Origin: Myxococcales bacterium
GTDB lineage: Bacteria; Myxococcota_A; Polyangia; Haliangiales; SHYZ01
DNA: 33,081 nt
NCBI GenBank assembly: GCA_009692535.1
Contig: SHYZ01000015.1
Coordinates: forward strand, 1-33,081
Direction of reading: 5' to 3'
Shown here: positions 11,218 to 18,320 of the stretch, one piece after another
Layout: the number at the start of each line of letters is the position of its first letter
Numbering within the stretch: position 1 is the first letter of the stretch
Program-made: the position numbers and the translations under genes
Notes under the pieces: generated by a model
What the model saw: the letters and a program-made list of their open reading frames with translations, nothing else
Database searches by the model: none
What the model was told of the DNA's origin: nothing

Positions 11218-14047
11218 AGCCACAAAAGAGCGCGACCTCTGTCACGCAGAAGGCGTCCCAGACCGTCGAGCAGCAGTAGAGATCGCCGGCGCAGAGCAGC
11301 GTCGCGCAGGGGTCGCAGCCGGGCACGAGCGCGACGCCTGCGGTGCAGACGTCATGCACGCAGTTCTCCTCGGTGGCGTCGGCCGCGCGCGTGCAACCCG
11401 GGTCAGCGGGATAGTCGGTGAGCCCATCGCCGTCGTCGTCCGCGCCGTTCGCGCAGGCCGGGGACGCGGCGGGGTCGGCTTCGTCGTCGTCGGTGACAGC
11501 GTCACAGCCCGGATCGGCGACGTCGGCGAGTCCGTCGCCATCGTCGTCGACGCCGTTCGCGCACGCGCTCGTGGCGCACGCGCCGCCTTCGCACACGAGC
11601 CCCGGGCCGCAGACGTAGGCCGCCTCCCCCGGCGTGCAGGACGCACCCGCGCCGAGCTCACCCACGATGGTGAACACGAAGCTCCCCGCCGACGACCAGA
11701 TCCCGTCGACGACGACGTAGTAGAAACCGAGCGCAGGCGCGGTGAGCGACAGCAGCGACGTGGTCGTCACGAGGTCGACATCGTCGTTGCACCAGCCGTC
11801 GGGTCCTGCTGCTGCGCAGTCACCGGCCCGCACGTAGATCACGGTGTCGAAGCTCGAGCCGGCGGTGTCGAGTGTGAGCCGCGTGACCGGGCGGGTGAGC
11901 TGGAAGCTGTAGACCAGCTCGGGCGACGTGCCGGTGGTCCCGAACGGGTCGCACGAGGCCGGCGCCGAGTACGCGTAGGTGCCGCTGATCGTATCGCCGG
12001 CGACCGCGCCGCCCGGGTGCGCGAGCACCGGCACGCCGGGCGTGCACTCATCGAACTCGTTGTCGTCTGAGGCCGAATCGCAGCCGGCGTCGGCGGGGAA
12101 ATCGACGTGAGCGTCGCCATCGTCGTCGAGCCCGTTGGCGCAGGCGGCAAGCACGACCGGATCGGTCTCGTCGTCGTCGCTCGCGGCGTCGCAGCCCGGG
12201 TCGAGCGGAAAGTCGATGCGGCCATCGCCGTCGTCGTCCTCGCCGTCGCCGCACGCCGCGAGCACGCAGGCATGCACGCCCGGCGTCAGCTGACCGCAGA
12301 CCGTCCCCTCCACACACGCGAACCGTGGCAGCGCCGGATCACAGGTCGCGCCGGCGGCGACGAGGCCGGACACGACCAGCAGGTAGTCGCCCGCAGCGCC
12401 GAACGTGCCGTCGATAAACAGATAGGCCGGCACCCCGACGGTCGGCACAAACGTCACGCGGGCCGCCGTCGAGAACGGCGATGCGTCGTTGTTGCACGCG
12501 AGCTCCACGCCGCCGGTGCAGTCAGCGTTTCGCACATAGAGCACTGAGTCAAAGGTCGTGGCGGTGGCATCGACAGCAACGGTGGCCGCGAGCAGCGGGA
12601 ACGGCGCGAGGAAGGCGTGGACCGCCTCGGGTGCGTCGGTGCCGCCGCACGAGCCGCGCGCAAGCGTTGCACCCGAGGTCGTGCCGGTCGCCCCCGACGC
12701 GGCATCGAGCGTCTGGATGAGCAGGCCCGCACCGCACTCGTTCACCTCCTGGTCGTCGGACGCGTAGGCGCAGCCGGGATCGTCGGGAAAGTCGACCGCA
12801 CCATCGCCGTCGTCGTCAACGCGGTTACCGCACGCTGGCCGCGGCGACGGATCAGCTTCGTCATCATCGTCGGGGCTCACGCAGCCGGGCTCGAACGGAA
12901 AGTCCACGATCCCGTCGCCGTCGTTGTCACCGCCGTCGGCGCATACATGCGGCTCGCACGTGACAGGCGCGCCGGGGGTGAGTTCGCGGCAGACCAACCC
13001 GGGCGCGCAGGCCGGCGGCGCGCTGCACGGGGCATGCAGCGGGAGGCGCGCTTCGATGGTGAGGCGATAATCACCGAGGGACCCGGGCCCGAACGCATCG
13101 ACGACGACAAAGTAGGTCCCGGGCGCGACCTCGGGGATCAGCAGCGTCGACGCGCTCCCCGTGCCAAGCACCCCGCTGTCATCGTCGCAGCCGAGCTCGC
13201 TCTCCGCGCGGGTGCAGCTGGCGCGCAGGTAGATCACCGTGTCGAGCGTGGTCTCCGCGTGGTCAGTCGTCGCCAGCAAGGCGCGCATCCCGGCGGTGAC
13301 CGTGAAGGCATAGGCGCGCTCGCCGCCCCGTCCCCCGCAGCTCGGTGACGAGAGCGTGTCGGGGAGCGCGACGGCCACCGACGCCAGTATGGTGCCGGTC
13401 GCGGTGAGATCGCGCACCTCGACCATCGGGCCGCAGACGCCATCGAGTACGTTCGCCTCGTCGTCGTCACCGGCACTCTCACAGCCGGGATCGGTTGGAT
13501 AGTCGATCCGCTCGTCGAGATCGTCGTCGCCTCCGTTGCTGCAGGCCGGGAGGGGCTCGGGGTCGGTCTCATCGTCGTCGTCGGCGCTGGCGCAGCCGGG
13601 CTCGAACGGAAAGTCCATGATCCCGTCGCCGTCGTTGTCGAGGAAGTCCTCGCACAGATGCACGACATCTTCGTCGTCTTCGACCGGACTTTCGCAGCCA
13701 TCGTCCTCAGGGAAATCGATCAGCCCGTCGCCGTCGTTGTCGTCGCCGTCGTTGCAGGCGCGCAGCGGATCGACCTCGTCAAAGTCCTCGCGGTCCTCGC
13801 AGCCCCAGTCGGCGTCGTCGGCAAGGCCGTCGCTGTCGTCGTCGAGACCGTTCTGGCACGCGGGCGGATCGGGCGACTCGTCTCGGTTGGCGTTCTTGGC
13901 GCAGCCAGGGTCGGCCGCATCGATCAGTCCGTCCCCATCGTTGTCGGTGCCGTCGTTGCAATTCGTCGCCGTCCGACCACCAGCACACGCGCCCAGCAGA
14001 AGCGCGAGCGCGGCGGTCCCGAGCGTGCGAGCGATGCAACGGTTCAT
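11204..14047 (-). CDS. Modular lipoprotein with 11 DxDxDG repeats and three PPC-like domains (947 aa)
   Basis: This is a predicted surface lipoprotein of unknown function. I place the start at the ATG at 14047, because MNRCIARTLGTAALALLLGA then Cys gives a clean lipoprotein signal; the track start at 14107 adds 20 implausible residues. The layout is modular. Five repeats of the form C-x-NG-DDDGDG-x2-D-x-DPGC-x5-DDDE lie at about 27-200, two at 363-435, two at 597-666 and two at 826-890. Between the blocks lie three beta-rich modules (about 202-362, 436-596, 667-825) with PPC-like strands such as SFDTVIYVRAGDC and GFYYVVVDG. The repeats resemble thrombospondin type 3 Ca2+-binding loops, so Ca2+ binding is likely by analogy. 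The C-terminus (about 896-947) has the Cys-rich CDPCATLLCAGDLYCCSTVW then DAFC, a pattern I know from other myxobacterial surface proteins. It is divergent from another PPC lipoprotein gene. Confidence 0.88.
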   Translation of the reverse strand: MNRCIARTLGTAALALLLGACAGGRTATNCNDGTDNDGDGLIDAADPGCAKNANRDESPDPPACQNGLDDDSDGLADDADWGCEDREDFDEVDPLRACNDGDDNDGDGLIDFPEDDGCESPVEDDEDVVHLCEDFLDNDGDGIMDFPFEPGCASADDDDETDPEPLPACSNGGDDDLDERIDYPTDPGCESAGDDDEANVLDGVCGPMVEVRDLTATGTILASVAVALPDTLSSPSCGGRGGERAYAFTVTAGMRALLATTDHAETTLDTVIYLRASCTRAESELGCDDDSGVLGTGSASTLLIPEVAPGTYFVVVDAFGPGSLGDYRLTIEARLPLHAPCSAPPACAPGLVCRELTPGAPVTCEPHVCADGGDNDGDGIVDFPFEPGCVSPDDDDEADPSPRPACGNRVDDDGDGAVDFPDDPGCAYASDDQEVNECGAGLLIQTLDAASGATGTTSGATLARGSCGGTDAPEAVHAFLAPFPLLAATVAVDATATTFDSVLYVRNADCTGGVELACNNDASPFSTAARVTFVPTVGVPAYLFIDGTFGAAGDYLLVVSGLVAAGATCDPALPRFACVEGTVCGQLTPGVHACVLAACGDGEDDDGDGRIDFPLDPGCDAASDDDETDPVVLAACANGLDDDGDAHVDFPADAGCDSASDDNEFDECTPGVPVLAHPGGAVAGDTISGTYAYSAPASCDPFGTTGTSPELVYSFQLTRPVTRLTLDTAGSSFDTVIYVRAGDCAAAGPDGWCNDDVDLVTTTSLLSLTAPALGFYYVVVDGIWSSAGSFVFTIVGELGAGASCTPGEAAYVCGPGLVCEGGACATSACANGVDDDGDGLADVADPGCDAVTDDDEADPAASPACANGADDDGDGLTDYPADPGCTRAADATEENCVHDVCTAGVALVPGCDPCATLLCAGDLYCCSTVWDAFCVTEVALFCGFSCS
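12881..12928 (-). repeat. 48-bp near-identical repeat, copy A
   Basis: This copy matches 13592-13639 at 47 of 48 bases, with one C/T difference. Both encode a DxDxDG repeat core (DNDGDGI-DFPFEPGC). Other repeats of the same protein have diverged far more at the DNA level. Confidence 0.85.
13592..13639 (-). repeat. 48-bp near-identical repeat, copy B
   Basis: Second copy of the repeat at 12881-12928, 711 bp away in the same orientation and the same gene. It codes for DNDGDGIMDFPFEPGC. Confidence 0.85.
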
Positions 14048-14066
14048 GTCAACGACGTCGACCGCC

Positions 14067-14094
14067 ACGATAACGAACCGCTCCGCCGACGCAA
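14067..14094 (-). promoter_or_regulatory. Candidate promoter of the 947-aa lipoprotein gene
   Basis: On the minus strand TTGCGT (14094-14089), 16 nt, then TATCGT (14072-14067), 19 nt before the ATG at 14047. No strong ribosome binding site follows. It lies in the 107-nt divergent region shared with the gene at 14155. Confidence 0.4.
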
Positions 14095-14118
14095 GATCAT
14101 CGATCACCCTGCGTCGGC

Positions 14119-14148
14119 TTGACGCCTGCGCAGGCAGGCGGCTACCGT
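14119..14148 (+). promoter_or_regulatory. Candidate leaderless promoter of the PPC lipoprotein
   Basis: TTGACG (14119-14124), an 18-nt spacer and TACCGT (14143-14148), then 6 nt to the ATG at 14155. The expected transcription start coincides with the ATG, and no Shine-Dalgarno sequence is present. This argues against the longer track start at 14119. Confidence 0.5.
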
Positions 14149-14154
14149 CGCCGC

Positions 14155-14691
14155 ATGTCCTTCTGTCGGGCGCGCGCCCCTTGGCCGGCGGCCCTCACGT
14201 TGATGGTCAGTGGCTGCACGGTGCTCCTCGACTTCGATGGCGCACTGCAGGACGGTGCGCCGCCGGCTGATGTGACCCTGCCTGTACTCGATGCGGATCC
14301 GCTCGCGCCCGACGCGCCCCCTGCGCCCGCCGAGCGCTTCGAGCCGAACAACCGTTTCTCCGACGCCACGCGCATCGAGCCCGGCAGCTACGGGCCGCTC
14401 GCGATCTTCCCGGTCGGCGATCACGACTACTTTACCTTCACGCTCGACTTCCCACGCGACGTCGTGGTGCGCGTGCTGTTTGCGCAGATCGCGGGCGACC
14501 TCGACCTCAAGCTCTACGATGCCACGATGGCTCAGATCGCGTCGGCGGAGGGCTTCGTCTCCAACGAGGAGCTCGCACGCGGGGCAGCGACGGGCAACCA
14601 ACTCGTCGCTGGCATGTACTATGTCGAGGTCTACGGCTTCAACAACGCGAACGCCAACGCGTCCTACATCCTCGAGTTCGAGCTTCACTGA
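14155..14691 (+). CDS. Small PPC-domain lipoprotein (178 aa)
   Basis: This is an exported lipoprotein. The start at the ATG at 14155 gives a short signal ending VSGC (Cys21), and the -10 box 6 nt upstream supports it over the track start at 14119. A Pro/Asp-rich linker (PVLDADPLAPDAPPAPAE) leads to one bacterial pre-peptidase C-terminal (PPC) domain from about residue 60: ERFEPNNRFSDATRI, GDHDYFTFTL, GDLDLKLYDATM, AGMYYVEVYGFNNANANASY. PPC domains are small beta-sandwiches usually appended to secreted proteases; here the domain stands alone, so a binding or structural role is more likely. The neighbour across the divergent promoter carries three related modules, which suggests the two lipoproteins work on the same structure. 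Confidence 0.85.
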   Translation: MSFCRARAPWPAALTLMVSGCTVLLDFDGALQDGAPPADVTLPVLDADPLAPDAPPAPAERFEPNNRFSDATRIEPGSYGPLAIFPVGDHDYFTFTLDFPRDVVVRVLFAQIAGDLDLKLYDATMAQIASAEGFVSNEELARGAATGNQLVAGMYYVEVYGFNNANANASYILEFELH

Positions 14692-14707
14692 GCCGGCCCT
14701 GCAGGAC

Positions 14708-14730
14708 GGCGCTCACGCCGGGTGAACGCC
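14708..14730. terminator. Candidate bidirectional hairpin between convergent genes
   Basis: GGCGCTCAC, a 5-nt loop and GTGAACGCC form a 9-bp stem with one mismatch in the 43-nt gap between two convergent stop codons. No T-tract follows on either side, so intrinsic termination is uncertain. Confidence 0.45.
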
Positions 14731-14734
14731 GAGG

Positions 14735-15928
14735 CTAGAAACGCCCGGCGATGCCAAGGCCGACGAGGTTCGGCGCGACCAGCGGTGCGAACGTCATCCC
14801 CGGTGCGTCACCGTCGTCGCGGTCGCTGCGGTCGTCGCTGCGGTCGTCGCTGCGGTCGTCGCTGCGGTCGTCGCTGCGGTCGTCGCTGCGGTCGTCACTC
14901 TCACGCTCGCGCTCGCGTCGACGTGACGGGCGCGTGCCCGAGTCCTCAGCAGACTGCGCATTGTAGACGCGCGAGTAGTACCAGTACGTGTACGCGCCGG
15001 CCGACACCGCGCCGACGAGCAGCAGGTCGGTGGTGAGCGCGAGCACTTCGCCCGAGTCGCGGGCCGCCTGCCGCATGCTCGCGTCGTTCGATGCGCTGGC
15101 GAAGATGTCGTGCTGTGAGTTCGCCAGCAGGCCGGTGACGGCCGCCCCAAGCGTCATCGTCGCGGTCGCGCCCGCACCGATCATCAGCCGACGGCGTTGC
15201 TGCTGGCGACGGGCGACGGCGGGACTTACCGCGTTCACCTTCGGCTTCGTGCTCTTGGCGCGCGGCGGAGCGTCGTCATCGTCCCCGTTCCCGCCGGGAA
15301 CATCGGCGTCGCCATCGCCATCGGATGACCGATTGCGCCGGCCCGGCCCGGCGTTCGGGTCGACCGACAGCCGCGCCTTCAGTTCACGCTCTTCGCCGGG
15401 CGCAAGCGCGACCGACTGCGTTCTCGTGCGGTACCCCACGAGCTCGAGCGACACTTGGTGCTCGCCAGGATCGAGCACCAGCGCGTGCCCGAGCGGTGCC
15501 GCTCCGTGGTCGATGTCGTTGACCGCGATGCGCGTCCCGTACGGCTGGACCTCGAACGTCACCCGCGCCAACTTTGGCTCGAGTGCCTCGCGCCGCTTGC
15601 GCGCATCCTCGAGCCGCACTGGCGACAGCGAGCCGGGTTCGCCGGCGAGCAGCACGTCTAAGTGCGCCACGGCATCGACGAACCGTCCGAGCCTCTCTTC
15701 GGCGAGCGCGATCGCGAGCAGCACCGTCGGCGTCGGGTTGCGATCGTACGCCTCATTGTACTGGGCGAGCGCCCCCTCCACGTTGCCCTTGGCGAGCAAC
15801 GCGTCGCCGGAAATCGCGAGTCGCGCAGCCTCCCGCGCAACATCCGCGGCGAGCACCGGCGCCCCGACAACGGCGAAGCCGGACGAGAGGAGCAGCGAAA
15901 CGACGAGCGCGCGGGAAAGGTGCACCAT
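14735..15928 (-). CDS. TPR + PEGA domain membrane protein with SDDR repeat tail (397 aa)
   Basis: The protein begins with a signal peptide (MVHLSRALVVSLLLSSGFAV to about residue 28) and a TPR-like unit (about 30-100, SGDALLAKGNVEGALAQYNE). A PEGA domain follows (about 125-192, RVTFEVQPYGTRIAVNDIDH and LDPGEHQVSLELVGY). After an acidic Pro/Gly linker come two hydrophobic segments (about 245-275 and 292-318) and a charged tail with six tandem SDDR units, ending DAPGMTFAPLVAPNLVGLGI. PEGA/TPR proteins of this kind are common in myxobacteria and are thought to be envelope-associated; their exact role is unknown. A -10-like TATAGT overlaps the upstream pfkB stop codon. GGAGG sits only 1 nt before the ATG but 4 nt before the adjacent GTG codon (15925), so translation may begin at the second codon. 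Confidence 0.85.
   Translation of the reverse strand: MVHLSRALVVSLLLSSGFAVVGAPVLAADVAREAARLAISGDALLAKGNVEGALAQYNEAYDRNPTPTVLLAIALAEERLGRFVDAVAHLDVLLAGEPGSLSPVRLEDARKRREALEPKLARVTFEVQPYGTRIAVNDIDHGAAPLGHALVLDPGEHQVSLELVGYRTRTQSVALAPGEERELKARLSVDPNAGPGRRNRSSDGDGDADVPGGNGDDDDAPPRAKSTKPKVNAVSPAVARRQQQRRRLMIGAGATATMTLGAAVTGLLANSQHDIFASASNDASMRQAARDSGEVLALTTDLLLVGAVSAGAYTYWYYSRVYNAQSAEDSGTRPSRRRERERESDDRSDDRSDDRSDDRSDDRSDDRSDRDDGDAPGMTFAPLVAPNLVGLGIAGRF
14831..14890 (-). repeat. 12-bp minisatellite (5 perfect units) in the PEGA gene
   Basis: GTCGTCGCTGCG is repeated five times without a mismatch (14831-14890), with degenerate units on both sides. On the minus strand it encodes SDDR. As a multiple of three, the unit can change copy number without frameshift. 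Confidence 0.95.
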
Positions 15929-15944
15929 GCCTCCGAAGGCCCGG

Positions 15945-15950
15945 ACTATA
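15945..15950 (-). promoter_or_regulatory. -10-like TATAGT before the PEGA gene
   Basis: TATAGT on the minus strand (15950-15945) includes the TAG stop codon of pfkB and lies 16 nt before the PEGA ATG. I see no convincing -35 at 16-18 nt. Confidence 0.3.
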
Positions 15951-16947
15951 GCTCAGCGCGACGGGGCAGCGCCGCCGTCGCACCGAATCGGGTGACGACC
16001 CGCGCCGCGACCCGGTTGGCAAAGGCACAGGAGCGCTCGACCACCTCGCGGGGGAGCGTGCCGGGACGCGCGCCGGTCGCAAGCGGTGCCGCAAGCTCGG
16101 CGAGCAGGCCCGCGACGAAGCCGTCACCCGCGCCGGTGGTGTCGACCACTTCGACCGGCACGCCGGGCACGTGCCCCACGCCGGCAGTCGCGCCGTCAAA
16201 CCAACAGCCGCGCTCCCCAAGCGTCACCACCGCCAACCCCACGCCGAGCCGGCGCAGTGTCTGCGCGCCTTCGGCAGCGTCAGACGCTCCGAGGAGCGGA
16301 CCGAGCTCGTCCTCCGCGAGCTTCACGAGATCGAAGTCGACCAGCAGCGCGCGAATCCGCTCCGCCGCGTCGGGGACCGCCTCCCAGAGATGCGGGCGAA
16401 GATTCGGATCGCACGAGAGCACCCGCCCGGCGGCGCGTGCCGCTGCCACTGCTGCGAGTGTGGCCGAGCGTGCCGGCTCGCGCGCGAGCGTCGACGAGCC
16501 GACATGGAGCACACGAGCGCGCGTGACCACTGCCGGCGCGACGTGTTCCGGCGCGACCAGCTGATCCGCCGATGCGTGGCGATAGAAACTGAAGGAGCGC
16601 TCGCCGTTCGCCCCGACCGCGACGAAGGTGATCCCGGTGCGTGCGGTCGGATGCACGCCGACCGCGGAGACGTCGACGCCTTCGCGTGCGAGCGATTCGC
16701 GCAGGAACGCACCGAACTCATCCGGTCCGACGAGCGTGACGAGGCCTGCGCGCGCCCCGAGCCGCGCGAGCCCGACGCAGACGTTGGCCGGTGCGCCGCC
16801 CGAGTGGCGCGAAAAGGTCTCCGCGTCGCGGAGCGCGATGCCGGGGCGTGGCGGAAAGAAGTCGACGATCGCCTCACCGAACGCCAAGACATCGAGGACC
16901 GGCTCGCCCGCGTGCGGCAGCGACTCGGCTGATCTCGGCTCGCTCAC
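15946..16947 (-). CDS. PfkB-family sugar kinase, fructokinase-like
   Basis: This 333-residue cytoplasmic kinase probably phosphorylates a sugar such as fructose with ATP. The start is the GTG at 16947, which overlaps the recO stop as GTGA; the track ORF start at 17250 adds about 100 residues of Arg-rich shadow. It shows the PfkB N-terminal signature (AFGEAIVDFFPP, then SGGAPANVCVGLARLGARAG), a fructokinase-like FYRHASADQLVAPEH and LSCDPNLRPHLW. The catalytic C-terminal motif is VDTTGAGDGFVAGLL, with base Asp275. The GGAPAN and SADQL patterns fit fructokinase better than ribokinase or adenosine kinase, but substrate cannot be fixed from sequence. It is coupled to recO, a pairing with no obvious metabolic logic, so it is probably a co-expressed housekeeping gene. 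Confidence 0.9.
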   Translation of the reverse strand: MSEPRSAESLPHAGEPVLDVLAFGEAIVDFFPPRPGIALRDAETFSRHSGGAPANVCVGLARLGARAGLVTLVGPDEFGAFLRESLAREGVDVSAVGVHPTARTGITFVAVGANGERSFSFYRHASADQLVAPEHVAPAVVTRARVLHVGSSTLAREPARSATLAAVAAARAAGRVLSCDPNLRPHLWEAVPDAAERIRALLVDFDLVKLAEDELGPLLGASDAAEGAQTLRRLGVGLAVVTLGERGCWFDGATAGVGHVPGVPVEVVDTTGAGDGFVAGLLAELAAPLATGARPGTLPREVVERSCAFANRVAARVVTRFGATAALPRRAEL

Positions 16948-17771
16948 GGTTGCCCTCGCAGTTGACGAATAAACTCCAGCGAGCGGAGCGGAGCGGTCAG
17001 GTGCTCCGCGATCAGCGCGTGCATCGCCTCGCGGGCGCGAGTCGTCGCTCCAGCATCGACCACACCCGCGAGCGAGGGGGCGCTCGCCAGCGGCGCAGCA
17101 GCGACCGCGAGCAGCGCGCGCCGAGCCTGCGCACAGAGCACGTTCCCCGCCCGCAACGACGCGGCACATCGCGCGCATGCCAGCCCGCCACGCTCGGACA
17201 CAACCGTCGCGCCCGCCTCGTCGAGCGCGGCGCCATCGGTCACCCCGCACACCACGCAGCGCGTGAGCGCCGCCGCAAAACCGAGCGCCTCGAGCAAGCG
17301 CAGCTCAAACGCCCGCAGCACCCACGCCGAGGGCGCACTCGCCACGGCCGTACGGTAGAGCTCAACCAACAGGTCGTAGATCGTCGGCTCCGCTTGGCGC
17401 TGCGCGGTGAGCCGATGCACGAGCTCGGTGCCGTACGAGGCGTGCGCCAGCCGAAGCACGTCCCCGCCGAGGCCGGTGTGATCCTCGCGCGCCTCGAAGC
17501 GAAGCAGCACGTAGAGCTCGCTGCCGTGCCGCTCTTCGAGCGCAGCCTCTCCGACCACGAACGGCGCGAGGCTCGCGCCGAAGCGAGTGCGGCTCTTGCT
17601 GGCCGCCCGTCCGAGCGCCGACACCTTGCCGAGATCGCGCGAGAAGAGCGTCACGATCCGATCCGCCTCGCCGTACGCCACGCTGCCGAGCACCAGCGCG
17701 GGCGTCGTCAGCTCACGCCCACTCGCGGCTCGTGCACGGGGGCGTCCCGCTCCGCGCGCCGCCGTGGCCAC
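16944..17771 (-). CDS. recO: DNA repair protein RecO
   Basis: RecO loads RecA onto SSB-coated single-stranded DNA in the RecF pathway. I choose the GTG at 17771, one base after the TGA of the HTH gene (TGAGGTG), which gives 275 residues; the track ORF adds 18 residues overlapping that gene. The N-terminal OB fold starts at about residue 20 (TPALVLGSVAYGEADRIVTL, then GKVSALGRAASKSRTRFGAS). The C-terminal helical part carries a zinc site: C172-x2-C175 and C199-x2-C202. It ends with LRSLEFIRQLRGQP, as expected for RecO. The length is slightly above the usual 240-250, owing to an Ala/Arg-rich N-terminus that may be partly untranslated. The gene is in the HTH-recO-pfkB series. Confidence 0.92.
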   Translation of the reverse strand: MATAARGAGRPRARAASGRELTTPALVLGSVAYGEADRIVTLFSRDLGKVSALGRAASKSRTRFGASLAPFVVGEAALEERHGSELYVLLRFEAREDHTGLGGDVLRLAHASYGTELVHRLTAQRQAEPTIYDLLVELYRTAVASAPSAWVLRAFELRLLEALGFAAALTRCVVCGVTDGAALDEAGATVVSERGGLACARCAASLRAGNVLCAQARRALLAVAAAPLASAPSLAGVVDAGATTRAREAMHALIAEHLTAPLRSLEFIRQLRGQP

Positions 17772-17772
17772 C

Positions 17773-18309
17773 TCAGCCGGCGCGCGCGGTGGGCGCCGGC
17801 AGCGCCGAGACACCGTCGCCCACATGGCCGGGGCGCTGCAGCAACAGGGAGAGCGTGACCGTCGCCACGATCACCAGGATCACCACCGCAACCGTGAGCG
17901 ATGCGCGCCGTGCGCCACGCCCGGCCCCGAGCAGCGAGCGAGCGAGCGCACCGAGCTCGTCGCCATCCGGCGTCGCGTCGCCCCCGCCTACGCCCCCGCC
18001 TGCCGACGGCGCCGAAATGTCCCGCCCGGCATCATCGCTCAGACGCGCGCCCGGCCCCTCCAGCTGGCGCGACAGGTCGGCGTAGCGACGCACCCACTCG
18101 TCGGCATCGAGGCCAAGCTCGCGCGTGACCGACTTTACGAAGCCGCGCACGAATACATCGGCCGGCAGATCATCAAAGCGCCCCCGCTCGAGCAGCCCCA
18201 GCGACCGCTCGGGAATCTTGGTGCGATTCGCCAGCTCCGAAATGGAGAGCCCGCGCGCCTCTCGCTCCGCCCGCAACCGCCTACCGAATTCCTCACGTCG
18301 AGAGTTCAT
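17773..18309 (-). CDS. RodZ-like HTH membrane protein (178 aa)
   Basis: The N-terminal 75 residues are a Cro/CI-type helix-turn-helix of the HTH_25/RodZ sort: EFGRRLRAEREARGLSISEL, ANRTKIPERSLGLLERGRFD, DLPADVFVRGFVKSVTRELG. After a Gly/Asp-rich linker there is one membrane helix (about 135-157, ASLTVAVVILVIVATVTLSL) and a tail of only about 20 residues. RodZ proteins bind MreB through the HTH and have a larger periplasmic domain; here that domain is missing, so a reduced RodZ relative or a membrane-bound regulator are both possible. GGAGG stands 4 nt before the ATG at 18309. It lies 11 nt after the TPR gene and touches recO. Confidence 0.85.
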   Translation of the reverse strand: MNSRREEFGRRLRAEREARGLSISELANRTKIPERSLGLLERGRFDDLPADVFVRGFVKSVTRELGLDADEWVRRYADLSRQLEGPGARLSDDAGRDISAPSAGGGVGGGDATPDGDELGALARSLLGAGRGARRASLTVAVVILVIVATVTLSLLLQRPGHVGDGVSALPAPTARAG

Positions 18310-18320
18310 CCCACCTCCAG

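Noticed and set aside
11360-13980. Regularly spaced GCCGTCGTCG-type repeats as a CRISPR or binding-site array
   Set aside because: They encode the DDDGDG protein repeats in frame and vary at codon third positions.
14813-14900. CRISPR-like repeat array
   Set aside because: Units are 12 bp, contiguous, without spacers, and in frame with a protein; it is a coding minisatellite.
16948-17250. N-terminal extension of the 434-aa PfkB ORF
   Set aside because: It overlaps recO out of frame; the GTGA overlap at 16947 starts the PfkB domain at the expected place.
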